A stretch of DNA of 64,000 bases from Ophiosphaerella korrae. Its lineage: Eukaryota > Ascomycota > Dothideomycetes > Pleosporales > Phaeosphaeriaceae. Of this stretch, positions 34,159 to 45,388 are shown piece by piece. The notes under the pieces were generated by a model. The model did not search any database. It was not told the origin of the DNA and saw only the letters and a list, made by a program, of their open reading frames with translations. A program made the translations under genes and the position numbers. Each line of letters begins with the position of its first letter. The stretch's first letter is position 1. The stretch is from assembly GCA_028456385.1 (NCBI GenBank), contig JALNQF010000021.1, forward strand, positions 124,001-188,000. The letters are read 5' to 3'.

Positions 34159-35481
34159 TCAAGAGTATCGAAGGCCGCCCATCCCGCCTCCGGGAACAAG
34201 ATACGTCTTAACCTCCAATCCATCCTCGGCCAAGCTTTCCTCGATATCTGTACGGAAACCAGCAACGTTCTGGATCAAGATCGCATAGGTGCGGTAGCGT
34301 GTTAGGCGTTGCAGGTGGTATTTGATGATCTCCAAAGCAGCGACACGAATGGGGTCGTAGCGAGTTGACGTGTTGCGCCATATCAGGACCAACGATTCTA
34401 AGAAAGCTTCAACAACAGCTGGATCAGGCTGGCGCACAAAGTTCCGCGGAAGAGGGAAATGGACGGGGCCGCCGTGGTTGTAAGGTGATCCTCGACTCGT
34501 AGGGATGTGAGTTTTCATGCTGAGGCACGAATGGGCTGTAGCCATGTAATGATTGAACGCATATATGCTCAAGCCTGTGACGCCGTACTTGTTGCCGACG
34601 AGGTAGGCATGGATGTGGAAGTCCAGCACAGTAATACGAGGGTACTCACTGCGCATCATGGGGTGAACTGCATAGTTGCCAGTTTCGACGAACTGAATCA
34701 TCGCGCGGATGGCGTAGGGAAAATCACCGCGCAGGCGGACAACGCATGTCTGGCCATGATGATATGGATTACTGAGCATCTCTGTGAAGAGGCGGGATGC
34801 AGCGCACAGAGCATACTTGTTGGCCTTGAGATCACTATGACCTCTGTTGAAAACGATAATGGTGTCGTTGGGGCGGATCTCGTGGTAACTGCACGCAAGC
34901 GTCAAGTCATCTGAAGGGACGAAGTGCGTACTGGGACCGAGGTGACGGCGCGCACGACGGAGCGGCATAATTTCACACGGAGAGTTTAGCATGTCTCCCA
35001 GTGACAGATCCTGCATGTTGAGCGCACTTGGGGTCAGCGGCCCAGCAGTCTCAGCTACACCGCTCATCATAGCGTTGTCCTCGAAGATGCTAGGCCCAGT
35101 TGCGGCGTTCATGTTTGTCCCCAGAATATCGCTGTTCAAACGGTGTATGGGGCCCAGCGTCAGCTCTGAGTGGGAATGAACATTTCCCGAAGTTGATGGC
35201 ATGAGGGATTGAAGCGGCTTACCGCGAAGTGGAAGTTTGCCGCCCATTTGAGGAAGGGGGAACATAGATAAAAGATCGTCTGAGGCATCTGTAGATTGGG
35301 CTTTGCTCTCGTCAAAAGGCGATTGATTCTCCTTATTTTCATGATAATGGAACAGGGCGGGGTTGGAGATAGATGTGATGGCCTCAACCTTGGGCACTTG
35401 TGTATGGCGATCAGGGATGGCGCTCACGGCGAGTTGGCTGTAGCTGCGCTTGCGACTAGATTCGGTAACCATGTTCTCCAT
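34159..35481 (-). CDS. BTB-domain protein with disordered N-terminus, 440 aa
   Basis: Single exon. Residues 1 to about 190 are Ser/Pro/Asn-rich and look disordered, with an early basic patch (SSRKRSYSQ) that may be a nuclear signal. A BTB-like core occupies about 205-310: NDTIIVFNRGHSDLKANKYA, AASRLFTEML, then VRLRGDFPYAIRAMIQFVET. The remainder is helical and conserved-looking (VGNKYGVTGLSIYAFNHYMA). ATG 35481 (MENMVTESS) was chosen; the frame is open upstream to 35505 without another ATG. The tail is Gly-rich. The function is unknown, with protein-protein interaction expected. Another BTB gene lies immediately upstream on the same strand. Confidence 0.82.
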   Translation of the reverse strand: MENMVTESSRKRSYSQLAVSAIPDRHTQVPKVEAITSISNPALFHYHENKENQSPFDESKAQSTDASDDLLSMFPLPQMGGKLPLRGKPLQSLMPSTSGNVHSHSELTLGPIHRLNSDILGTNMNAATGPSIFEDNAMMSGVAETAGPLTPSALNMQDLSLGDMLNSPCEIMPLRRARRHLGPSTHFVPSDDLTLACSYHEIRPNDTIIVFNRGHSDLKANKYALCAASRLFTEMLSNPYHHGQTCVVRLRGDFPYAIRAMIQFVETGNYAVHPMMRSEYPRITVLDFHIHAYLVGNKYGVTGLSIYAFNHYMATAHSCLSMKTHIPTSRGSPYNHGGPVHFPLPRNFVRQPDPAVVEAFLESLVLIWRNTSTRYDPIRVAALEIIKYHLQRLTRYRTYAILIQNVAGFRTDIEESLAEDGLEVKTYLVPGGGMGGLRYS

Positions 35482-35737
35482 GACCGTTTCGTTTTGAGTT
35501 GTCACTAGCAGAGTTAGGTGTGAGGGTTAAAGTAGAGGGGAGCGTAAGGTATTTGCCATTACTTTAAATTTGTATTGCTTCGACGCCAACTGTGAGGTGA
35601 ATACAACTACATTATTCGATAAGCGAAATGAGCGCGTGCAAACGTGGCAAAGTGATTCGTTTACAAATCAATGCGAGTTGACCAGCTCGCGTTTGCTGAA
35701 GTGAATGACATCATGGCCTGACAGCCAGACGATCTCC

Positions 35738-37379
35738 TTACAACTCAGTTCCCTTCCACCGCAATGCCATCTCCTCGAATAGATCTGTTCTAAAGTCTGG
35801 AAGTTCGTCCATCGACTCAAATACTAGCGCCATGGTCGTGTTATTTCCCGAAATAAAGCCTTCCACGTGATCGGCGCAAATCTTGATAGCTACTTGCCGT
35901 AGCTCGTCGGCATTGGCCCTCCGCGATGGCTCATATATGGCACGTACTGCCTGCAAGAGGCGCTCTTCGTTACCATGAATCACCAACACCGAAATTGCCA
36001 GCCGTTCAAATTTTTGGAGTGCAAGCTCTTTCAAGCCACCAATTCCATAACGCTCAGCGAGCATGTATATGTCGACATGTGGACGAAGATTGGCCACTTC
36101 GTCCATCGAAGAGTTCAACTCTGTGGTTTTCTCATTGTAATCGAGCTGATAGCAATACTGCATCATTGCAGCAATAGCGTCCGGATCATCTGCGCTAAGA
36201 TCTATGACACTCTTCGATGCTTTCTGTTTTTGGTCAGATCATCATAAAACGAATGGGTAACAATGTGAGACTTACAGGTGTCTTCATAATAGCGCAGATC
36301 CGAGCAAACCATCGAGAGTGATAGCACATGATCGTCCGATCCACATGATATATGTCTGTTTTGCAGCGAACAACCAAATCTGAGCATTGCCATTGTGTGT
36401 CAGAAGGGGCTATTATTGGCAGTTTAACTAACGGCTTCGGGGTTTTGATTGGTAGAATGGGCGGAGTCGTTAGTTTGAACCTTCGTTGCGATACCGGAGT
36501 TGTAGGCGATGTAGGCGTTTTTGGAAATGTTGGAGTTGTTGGCGATCTAAGACTTGTTGGTGACGTAGAAGTTATTGGCGATGAAGAGCTTGATGGTGAC
36601 GAAGAACTTGTTGGTGAAGAGGAGCCGGTTGATGAAGTAGAACTTGTTGGTGACGAGGAGCTTGTTGATGATGATGAACTTGCTGGCAGTCCGGGACTCG
36701 TTGGCGACGAAGGATTCATCGGTGAAATAGGGCTTTTAGATGGAAGTGAAGAACTTCGGGTAGGCAGTGCGGGGCTTCTGATTGGCCTCTTGTGACCAGT
36801 GGCCAACAATGCGGGATCCAAGGTCGGACGCAACGCATTTGGATCTACCCATGGTAGTTGTTCTTGCGATGGACGCCGTGGCCTCGGTGGTGGCTGTCGT
36901 GGCTGCTGGTTTGAGGTCGATATTGTTGTAGGAAGATTTCGGTGGCTCAGAGGTGGCCGTGAGTGTGGTTTCGGATTTGGTTTCTGCAATTTTGCCGGTG
37001 GTTGGGGCTGGGGGGTTGATTTCGGTTTTGGGTCCGATTGCGATTGAGATTGGGACCGAGGTTTTGACTGTGGCTTTGCTTGTGGCTCCGATTGTGGTTG
37101 CGATAGCGCCTTTTTATGAAATGGTTGGAGAACTCGTGGAAGATGAAAATTGCCACCAGACAAGGATCTTCGATGATGTCTCCTTTGTGTATCGTCTGAT
37201 GCAACAGATGATGCAGATGTTGAACTGCTGGACGATGATGACGTGCGATGCAAAGATGAGGTCTCAGAACCTGTAGATGCTCTTGATGTTTGCTCTGGGC
37301 GAGTAAAACTAGGGCCTCTCGGACGGCCGTAGAGCTCGGAAGGAATACTGAAAATCCCATCAGTATACGGGAAGGGATT
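35738..37379 (-). CDS. BTB/POZ protein with very long Ser/Pro/Gln-rich N-terminus; 5' end unresolved
   Basis: The BTB domain is split by a 52-nt intron (36224-36275): SDLVVRCKTDIYHVDRTIMC and YHSRWFARICAIMKTP are in the upstream exon, KASKSVIDLSADDPDAI and MMQYCYQLDY in 36223-35738. A helical C-terminal part follows (VDIYMLAERYGIGGLKELAL). Before the domain come about 250 low-complexity residues: first Q/P/K repeats (36960-37100), then S/T/P repeats (36490-36760) encoded by a degenerate minisatellite. The reading frame is open to 37379 without an ATG, so the start must lie in an upstream exon I could not place, or the low-complexity frame differs. The BTB part is certain, the N-terminal extent is not. 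Confidence 0.72.
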
Positions 37380-39100
37380 CTACTAAGGGACTACATACAC
37401 GCCGATCATGGGTGCGACAAACATGTTGTTGAGTGAGCACTCAGTGCCAAAGTGAGGTTGGTCGAGAAGGTTGCAATGTGGTCGCCGTTTCTCCCCAGGC
37501 TGATGCAAAGCAAATTGGCCGGCAAAGTCTGGGGAAGCTCAGGCGGGAGCGACATTGTATATGTCTAGATAGATTGGAACGCCACCCAAGCGTCCCGAGT
37601 CTAAAATTCTTCTTGGTGTGATGAATTGCAGCGTGTAGATGGAAAAGCCAACCTAGATTCCGGGGGTGGCATGTGCTCAGGTGCAGATCATATGAAAGAC
37701 ATGGAATCCTCCAATAAGCAGCGGCTGCTTAATTACGCTTGGCATCCTGTGACCCAGGTTTTGGGACTTATCGATAGTGCTTAATACCGCCATGTGGAGC
37801 AAGAACAGCCGGTCGCTGCTGCAGCTTGGAGAAAACTGTGGGGTAGATTCCATCGTCCGGTTCGTAAACCCTTTTGGTGCTGGTGACCCATGTACACTTC
37901 TTCTTTGGGGCACTTTTCGAGGTGTGGCCTCTTCATGTAAAGTGTTGTCCTGTTGCGCTGCGCTCCTTTCGTCCATAGTCGAAACAGTATTTAGGCGGTT
38001 TAATGAGCTAACACGAATGATTGCTGCTGATTCGCCAGCGCCGTACTGGGGGCGTAGAATAAGTCGACGGATATTCCATGCATTCCACGCACTCCGTGCG
38101 TTCTATACTTCCAGCCACTTATAGTCCACAACACAAGTCAGGCGCTTTACAAGTGTTGCATCGCGGAAGATGGCCGAGGACGAGCCGGGGAGCTTTGCCA
38201 TCTTACCAACTTGAAAGCTGTGAGATATACGCATACCTCAACTTTTTAATCCGTGGCTTTGGCCTGCCGCAAGTTTGCAAGTTTTCCCTTGATATATTTC
38301 ACTCCTTTAGCCTGTGTAGCTATCAGCTTCTGCTTTGCGTATATTTGAGACATTCTCTACAACTTAGTTCATGCCGTTTGAGACAAGGCTCGATAATACT
38401 TGGTTGCTGGATTTTTTAGCATATTCAGGAGAACACAGTATGTGTTGCTCTACACAGTAAACCCATTCTGCCACTCGAGTTCCTCCTCATAGCGGCGTGG
38501 GATCGAGCAAAGCAAGGCAGAACTTTCCTATGTCCGGCTATCTCAAGAGCTAGTGTATTGCTTAGATCATAGGATAGTGGAATACGGTGAGTCATCTGGT
38601 CGCATTTTTGGAAAAAGATGGTTATGCGATCAAAATGCGTGATAAAATCATCGTGACGTCAAGATAAAACCGCGATGTCAGTACGCGTTCAGGCGCGTTA
38701 TCATTCTTCCCCATCTATCCTAATGTCTCAAGCCTTGTCATTGATAACTAAAAACATCTAGTCAGATGCTGACTACATAGTTGTGAAGACTTCCTGATCG
38801 TCTTGGCCAATTAATGTGTTGCCGTTGTCATTGCCCATGCTAAAATAATCGGCAACCATCGATCTACGAAAGCATATCGCCGATTTCCTGCCCCCGCCCT
38901 ATCAATCGTGCACCTTCTGGCTAAAATATGGGCTTCCAAGTGTCTACTTTGGTGATAGGGTGCTGTTTTGATATCTATGTGAGCGTCATCGAGCTGCGCT
39001 GAAAAGAGACTTGACGATTAGTATAACATAGGCGGATTGCAGGTAAATTGTCCTTGCATTTTATCCATTCTCCTAATCTCATACCCCAAGCGTTCCCAGT
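37380..39100. other. Intergenic region before the catalase pseudogene
   Basis: About 1.7 kb. Overlapping frames on both strands near 37677-38124 look like shadows: no family, no signal peptide, no matching splice sites. A possible unplaced first exon of the upstream BTB gene may lie near 37380-37560. A CRE-type site is at 38654. Confidence 0.5.
38654..38661. promoter_or_regulatory. CRE-type palindrome TGACGTCA
   Basis: A perfect TGACGTCA octamer 440 bp upstream of the catalase pseudogene start. Fungal ATF/CREB bZIP factors (Atf1/AtfA type), which drive catalase genes under stress, bind this sequence. One octamer can occur by chance. Confidence 0.4.
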
Positions 39101-40892
39101 ATGGCTGGTGAAACAAACGGAACCACAAATGGGCGCTCCACCAACGGGTACCACCATGGTGAAGTTTAAAGCTACCAAGATGACCGGAATGCGATAAGCT
39201 AAGACACATTATATACAACGTCTAACGGTGTCCCATATCCCCATCCGTACGAATTATAACGCGTAGGCGAGAATGGGCCACTGTTGTTGCAAGACCACCA
39301 CCTCATTGATCTTCTCTCACATTTCGACCACGAGCGAATTCCCGAACGAGTTGTTCACGCCAAAGGTGCCGGTGCACATGGTTACTACAAGACCACAGAC
39401 CCACTGGATGACCTTTGCCTGGCAGATATCTTTCAAGCTGGCAAGAAGTGTCCTGTCTCGGTGAGGTTCTCGACTGTTGGTGGCGAATCTGGGTCGCATG
39501 ATTGTGCTCGAGATCCTCGAGGATTCTCTATCAAGTTCAGGACCGAGGAGGGGAACCGAGATGTTGTAGCCAACAAAACCCCTGTGTTCTTTCTAAGGGA
39601 TCCGGCGAAGTTTGTAAGTTATCTCTTGTCATCTAGTGCGAAGAGGCCCACTCCCCAAGGCCCAAGGCCTTTATAACCCAAAGACCTTTCTACCACAATA
39701 ACAAGAATAACGATTGAAACTAATAAAACCTTTAGCCACACTTTATGCATACGCAAAAATGGCATCCGGCAACCGATCTGACGCATGCTGATGACTCTAC
39801 AATTTTCTAGGACTATGTGTCGCAAAACCCCGAGTCAGTGCATCAATTCATGATTCTTTTTGGCGACCGCGGTATTCCCGACGGCTATCGAAAGATGCAT
39901 GGCTACCATGGCCATACACATAAACTCGTGAACAAGAACGGAGACTGGGTATACATGCAGCTACACTTTAAGTCCAAATAGGGTATTGGGTTCATCACAC
40001 AAGACAGTTCACATAGCTACGGGCCGGACTACTCAACGAAGGATCTCTACACCGCAATCGAGAAGGGAGATTTCCCCGGCTGGGATGTCATGGTCCAGAC
40101 CATGACGGCCAAAGAGGCCGAGGAAGTGTGGGCAAAGCAAGGCATCAATGTCTTCGATCTCACGCATCTCTGGCCACAAGGACAATTCCCACTACGCAAA
40201 GTTGGAGAGTTCTTCCTCAACGAAAACCCCAAGAACTACTTTGCCGAAGTTGAACAAGTTGCGTTCAACCCAGCGCACTTGGTACCTGGCATCGAGCCAT
40301 CGGCAGATCCCGTTCTGCAGTCTCTGCCGTTCTCCTACCCTGATACACACCGTCACCGCATTGGTGCCAATTATCAGCAGCTACCAGCGAACCAACCTCG
40401 GGTTCCATATCACATGGCCAACTTCCAACGCGATGGCAACATGGCGTTTTACAACCAGGGCTCTCGGCCCAACTACCTCTCGTCCATCGAGCCTATTGGC
40501 TTCCACGCTCGCTCTGTGAACTTGGACAAGGTGTATGGCCATTTCGTTGGCGAAGCTGTTACGTTCTTGACTGCGATCCGACCTGAAGACTTCAACGCAC
40601 CTCGAGCGCTGTGGGAGAAGGTATTCGACGATGGTGCCAAGGAGCGCTTCATCAAGAATATCAGCGCACACATGGAGAACTGCAGTGACAAGGAGGTGAT
40701 CAAGCGGCAGATTAGTATTATTAGGGAGGTATCAGAGGACATTGCATCGCGCAAGGAGAAGGCTACGGGGGTGAAGGGGTATGGGGGATTAGTGGGCTCA
40801 GCTTCAATGGGACGCTGAATGGGATGGCGAAGGACGAGAAGTTGGAAGGGAGCAACGGAGCGCCTATCAAGGGTAGGGATGCTGCAGCGTAG
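39101..40892 (+). pseudogene. Catalase pseudogene (monofunctional haem catalase)
   Basis: Catalase splits hydrogen peroxide to water and oxygen. The family order is preserved: [65 protein letters not shown], intron 39614-39735, QNPESVHQFMILFGDRGIPD, GWDVMVQTMT, PGIEPSADPVLQ, FSYPDTHRHR, then the C-terminus. The gene is broken. In-frame stops are TAA 39167, TAA 39200, TAA 39257, TAG 39808 (in IF*DYVSQN, where catalases have Trp) and TAG 39979 (in FKSK*G). A frameshift at the G run 40783-40787 separates GVKGYG from ISGLSFNGTLNG, whose frame ends at 40890-40892. All five stops are one CpA-to-TpA transition from Gln or Trp codons, as in RIP. The rest is barely eroded, so inactivation looks recent or selection persists on parts. 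Confidence 0.88.
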
Positions 40893-41670
40893 TGTAGTGT
40901 ACGTCACATGATGTGTTCGCGCAAGAATGCATGAGTTTTGGAGTGGTGGTAAGAAAAGGACTTGATGGTGAGGGGTGCTGCCATTGGCCGGACGGGGTTG
41001 GGGGTGCCACTAAGCGCGCCAGGTTGGTGGCCCTGGACAGGCGGCGACACCTAATTACCTACCTTTGTCACCGCTCGCTCCTTGCCAGCAACGCCTGTAC
41101 CCCTCACCCTTCCTCCTCGCAGCACGCTGATGCCGCACCCAAAGACTGCATGCTGCACGATGCGAGAGCTTGCCGGGATTTTGCCCGCCGCCAGACGTGC
41201 TGGAGCTATTTGCGAGCGTCGCCAGGCACTGGGCTGGTGCAAGATGGACGGTCACGTGCACAGGCTACGGCGGGCGGTTGGTGCAGCCAGGCCCTGTCGC
41301 GTTTCCGCCCGCTACCACCTGGTGCTTGCTCCTTGGGGTGAAGGACTCGGCTCGATTTTACTCCTCACCGACGCTGCTCGTCTCCTCCCACCGCATTGCC
41401 GCAGGACCACGCCCCAGAGCCGTCGTGAATGCCCGATGATGCTCTATTCGCTCCCGGCTCTGTCTTCCCAGCTTCCAATCCACACTGCCGCCGCCCTTTG
41501 AAGCTCGAGAAGCTTTTGTCCCGCCCTCTCCGCACCGACTGACGGCGTCACCACACCCACTGCGCGCCGCCAACCAGCCCTCGCCTCCCCCCGTCCCGCC
41601 AGCCCTCCCTCCCGCGCGCACACCGCGTCCCAGCACTGCGTCTCTGCCAGACCTGCTTCTGTGCCTCGCA
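40893..41670. other. GC-rich upstream region of the PHD gene
   Basis: About 780 bp, GC- and CT-rich (especially 41440-41670), consistent with a housekeeping promoter and 5' UTR. The many short frames on both strands reflect high GC content and overlap one another. Confidence 0.55.
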
Positions 41671-43520
41671 ATGTCTCCGCGCCGCTCGTCGCGAGCGCGC
41701 ACCACCCAGCCCCCGCCCAGCGTTGCGACCGCTCCCAGCACCTCGTCATCCTCCGTCTCATCTGCGCGCACCGACCGCCCGGGCAGAGCCAACAACAAGC
41801 AGGCCTCGCCTCACAAGTCCGTCACCCCAAACTCGCTCTCCTCTGAAGAGCCTGAGGAGGCCCCTCGCGGCTCCCTTACCGAGCCGCCGTTGACCCGCCG
41901 TCGAACACGCGAGCAGGACCACGACGAAGATGACGCCGCCAAACTACACGACGACATTGACGACGATGTCGCCGAGGAAGATGAGGTCACCCGATGTGTC
42001 TGCGGCTACCAAGATTACCCCGGTCCGCCGTCGGATGGCGCCAAGTCCATCTCTGCCACCGCTGACCCTGAGGCCCAAGGCGACGACCTGGGCGGCCTCT
42101 TCATCCAATGCGACGTCTGCAAGGTCTGGCAGCACGGCGGCTGCGTTGGCATCATGCAGGAAGAAGCTAGTCCCGACGAGTACTTCTGCGAAGAGTGCAG
42201 GAAAGAGCTGCACAAAGTCATGACCAGTCCCAAAGGGTGCGTTCTCTCTTCAGATCGCCGGCTCACGCTAACAAATTTTCCCTCAGCCAAAAATACTCTC
42301 GCTACCTCCCTGTCTACGACCAGCAACAGGGCAAGACCCGCAAATCATCCGTTTCCAAAGACGGCGAGAACAAATCAGGCAGAGACAGGGACCGCATCTC
42401 CCGAGCCAGCGTTGACTCGTTTGGCAAACGTCGCTCTACAATGAACAGCCGCGCCGCCTACGACGAAGACGAGGTGCTGAGAAAGGTGCTCGAAGAGAGC
42501 AAACACGAGGGCGCCCCAGCCACAGAGAATGGCAACCGTAAGAAGAGGAGTCGTGATGACAGCGAGGAGTGAGTTGCGCTTGCTGCCATGCATGATGGAA
42601 AGCACTGGGAAGCTGACAAACTTTGTCTCAGGATCAAGCCGGACATCAAACGACAGCGTACGGCTTCTCGGTCTCCAAGCGGATCGCCTGTTCTTGAGTC
42701 AGAAGACGAAAGCACAAGAGCCTCAATGCCTAAGCAGAAACCGCGTGGTGCTGCGGCACGGAGCCAGCTCCAAAAAGAACAGCGTGAGAAGGAACGAGAG
42801 AAGGAGCGCACCGAAGCCGCGAACAGGCGGAAAGGACGCGCAGAACGGAGGAAACTCGATGGTAAGAAAACAGTATCTATTGTCATGGGCAACTACTGAC
42901 AGGAAGAAGATCCCGAACCTCTCGAGCCTACACCCACTCCCACTCCCAACGAAGAGCCTGTCATGCCTTCCACAACCTCTGAACCGGCGCCCCCAGAGGC
43001 GCCACCCTCAGACCAAAAGCCGGCGTCTGCCCCACGACGAGGAGGCCGCCCACCGCAAAAGTCGCGCGGACGGCTCGGCCGGAACCAGTACTCACGCGAT
43101 ACTGTGGCTGCTACCAATGGCGGTTCTCCTGCCAACGACGCACCCAACTCCCCTCAGCCAAGTTCTACGAATGGGGCTGGCAATGGACACGACAGCAGCG
43201 ATGGAGCCACAGGGGGCAAGCCTACCAAAACTAAAAATTGGCGGCTGCAAAAGCTTTCTTGGAATGACATCCGGCGACCAGCAGGGGCCATGCAGAGCTA
43301 CATCGCTCAGCGGCAAGTAGAAATGGCAGGCGAGGAGCTCGTGACTGCTCCGGCTGCCCAGGCAATCAATATGCCAAATGGTACTCCAGCAGAAGACGAG
43401 GTCAGGGAGGGCGAAGACCTTGATAAGTTCAAGGACCTCACTACCACACAAATGATGGATGATCTGAGCCGTGATCTTGTTCACTGGCAACGAATGATCG
43501 CGCAGACGAGCGGCAAATGA
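41671..43520 (+). CDS. PHD-finger protein, Cti6-like (Rpd3L histone deacetylase subunit), 563 aa
   Basis: Exons are 41671-42236, 42287-42568, 42632-42861 and 42907-43520. The last acceptor could be 42906 or 42909; both keep frame. One PHD finger spans about residues 109-176: RCVCGYQDYPG, an acidic insert, LFIQCDVCKVWQHGGCVGIM, then YFCEECRKE, giving the C4HC3 zinc pattern. Cti6-type PHD fingers read histone H3 methylation and recruit the Rpd3L deacetylase (family knowledge). Around the finger are disordered, Arg/Ser/Glu-rich segments and a charged coiled coil (QKEQREKEREKERTEAANRR). The C-terminal region holds WRLQKLSWNDIRRPAGAMQS and a final helix, as in fungal Cti6 homologues. Assignment to Cti6 rather than another PHD protein is probable. 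Confidence 0.85.
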
Positions 43521-43810
43521 GAAATGGACTTTCTTATTCCTACACATACTACGGCGCATTGGCATACACTCTAGCAGCGAGACTTTGGTTATATCATCTA
43601 GAACGGCGTTTCTAACACGGCATCATGTCTAAACCATCATGGGCCTTTTTTTCATTTCGGATACCCTCCCCGACTATTCAGTCCATGCAGGTTGCATCGC
43701 GGGAGCCTCTCATGTCAATCTTAAAAGGGTAATTCTACCTGTTGTATAAATGTATCATACAGTCTTTCTTTGACAAGCAACCTATCTCTACATTTCTGCT
43801 TGTCTTTCAG

Positions 43811-44211
43811 CTATTCGTCCTTGCCCATCTTGACTTCTAGCACATCCTTCCCCGGCGCAATCTTCAGCAACTCCACTATCGCCGCAAAGTTCTCATCCGT
43901 GACAATCGTGTACTCGGGCCAGATCTTGCCGTCTCGCCCCTTGGTGTCCCAGTGTATCTTGAATTCCTGAATCGTTTCCGCCGGGCCACTGGCTTTTTTG
44001 TACTTGCCCATGACTACATGAATGTTAGCAGATGCTCAAAAACCATACATCTTCAATAATCCAACATACATTCCGCGCAATTTGGCGATGCCGCAATCAC
44101 AGAGGTAACTTGTTTGTTCAGCGCTTTGAGCGTGGGCTTCGAGGATAGATCGAGGAGGATGACTTCATGGCGGTTGGAAGGCGGGAGGGTGAAGAGGAGG
44201 GGGATAAACAT
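43811..44211 (-). CDS. Small conserved-looking protein, 114 aa, two exons
   Basis: Exons are 44211-44070 and 44013-43811 (345 nt), joined by a 56-nt GT-AG intron with GCTAAC. Exon 1 encodes MFIPLLFTLPPSNRHEVILL and a helical stretch; exon 2 gives IQEFKIHWDTKGRDGKIWPE and the end LLKIAPGKDVLEVKMGKDE. I do not recognise the family. Balanced composition and clean splicing suggest a real conserved gene rather than chance. The start has a hydrophobic patch, but it reads more as a beta-strand than a signal peptide. It lies tail to tail with the PHD gene, 290 bp apart. Confidence 0.65.
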
Positions 44212-45388
44212 TGTTGCAGACTTGCTATGCTGGCCCTTGCAAACACGATCAAGTTATGCTCGAATTAGCCTCGATGGATGGCGCAAACACTTTTCGTCGT
44301 CGTCAAGTCAAGTAACCAAAATGAGGAAGTCGTTTTTCTTTTTCTTTTTCTTTTTTTTTTCCAATAGACCCTCTTCTTCTAGGGGGTTTGATGTACGTTT
44401 TGATAGTTTGCGGTTACGACGTCAAGTTTTCCCGGTATCAGGCTTGTTGTGCTGTTGCCGACGACGGTATACGTCATTGGGGCAAGGTTTGGGGTTGCGA
44501 TTCGCGTAATGGACAGGGGGTGAGGGGGAGGGGGAGGTTTAGCGTGCTAAGAGGTGTTGCCTGAGGCAGCGAGATGAGTTTGCAGGTAATGTGCCACGAC
44601 CGAGTTGCAAGATATCTGTGCGTGCGCGTTGTGGTTTCTAGGTTAGAGCGATGGAGGCCTCGTCGTTTTCTCTTTATTTTTGTTTTTGTTTTTTGTTTTT
44701 TTACTTGCGGGCGAGATTCTCGATTTACATGTCAAATGTAGAGCACGAGTTTAGCTTGATGCCTGGATGAAGTGTTACGTTGCATCTGCATATGATAAGA
44801 ACAATTTGAGCAAAATTAAAGAAGGGTATAGCGTCGAGGAAGTTGGTTGGTGGGATTAGCAAGTTTGTCTTTGTTCTGCTTATTTTTTGTGATATATGTC
44901 CTAGTCAAAATATGGACAGCCTGTGAATGAGGCTCGGTTTTGCTAGTTATGGTTTCCAAGATATTCGATATCGAAAATTATAGTTGCATGAGAGAAATAG
45001 GAAAGATCGCCGATCAATATCTTATACAGACATGGCTATCAGGTCTGTATGCAGCTATCGTAAACGTATGAATAAACATGTCTCCATTGATTGCTGCTTG
45101 CAGCACGAGTACGTGTTCGTTCTCTCGATGAATGGCGACTACAATAGCTGCTTATGGGACTAAATTTAACGATACGCATAGAGAAAGATACCCAGTCAGT
45201 TGGTTGTAAAATCGAATCAGCATACATTCAAGTCGAACAAGCCGGATCGTATTGTGGGCTCGCTGTTCTTTTTGATGTAGCGAGTCGACTTACCTGATTT
45301 GGTTTGCCGCGTTACCGAACCACTCCCGAGTTATCAATACTAGAACGTTGCGAGCATTTCGGTGGTATACAATCTACCCTCCTCAAAC
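44212..45388. other. Intergenic region with T-rich tracts
   Basis: About 1.2 kb. Pyrimidine tracts at 44335-44360 and 44670-44702 may belong to promoters of the flanking genes. No gene is supported. Confidence 0.55.

Noticed and set aside
36352..37276. Plus-strand Gly/Val/Asp-rich frames opposite the BTB gene
   Set aside because: Antisense of the Ser/Pro/Gln minisatellite; repetitive and without a domain.
37677..38124. Possible genes on either strand upstream of the catalase pseudogene
   Set aside because: The two frames overlap in antisense; neither has splice sites, a domain or a plausible start context.
39101..40892. Catalase as an intact gene with extra introns removing the stops
   Set aside because: The stops lie within highly conserved blocks with no donor/acceptor pairs around them, and a separate frameshift remains near the 3' end.
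41051..41798. Several long frames on both strands upstream of the PHD gene
   Set aside because: GC-rich promoter DNA rarely contains stops; the frames overlap each other and disagree.
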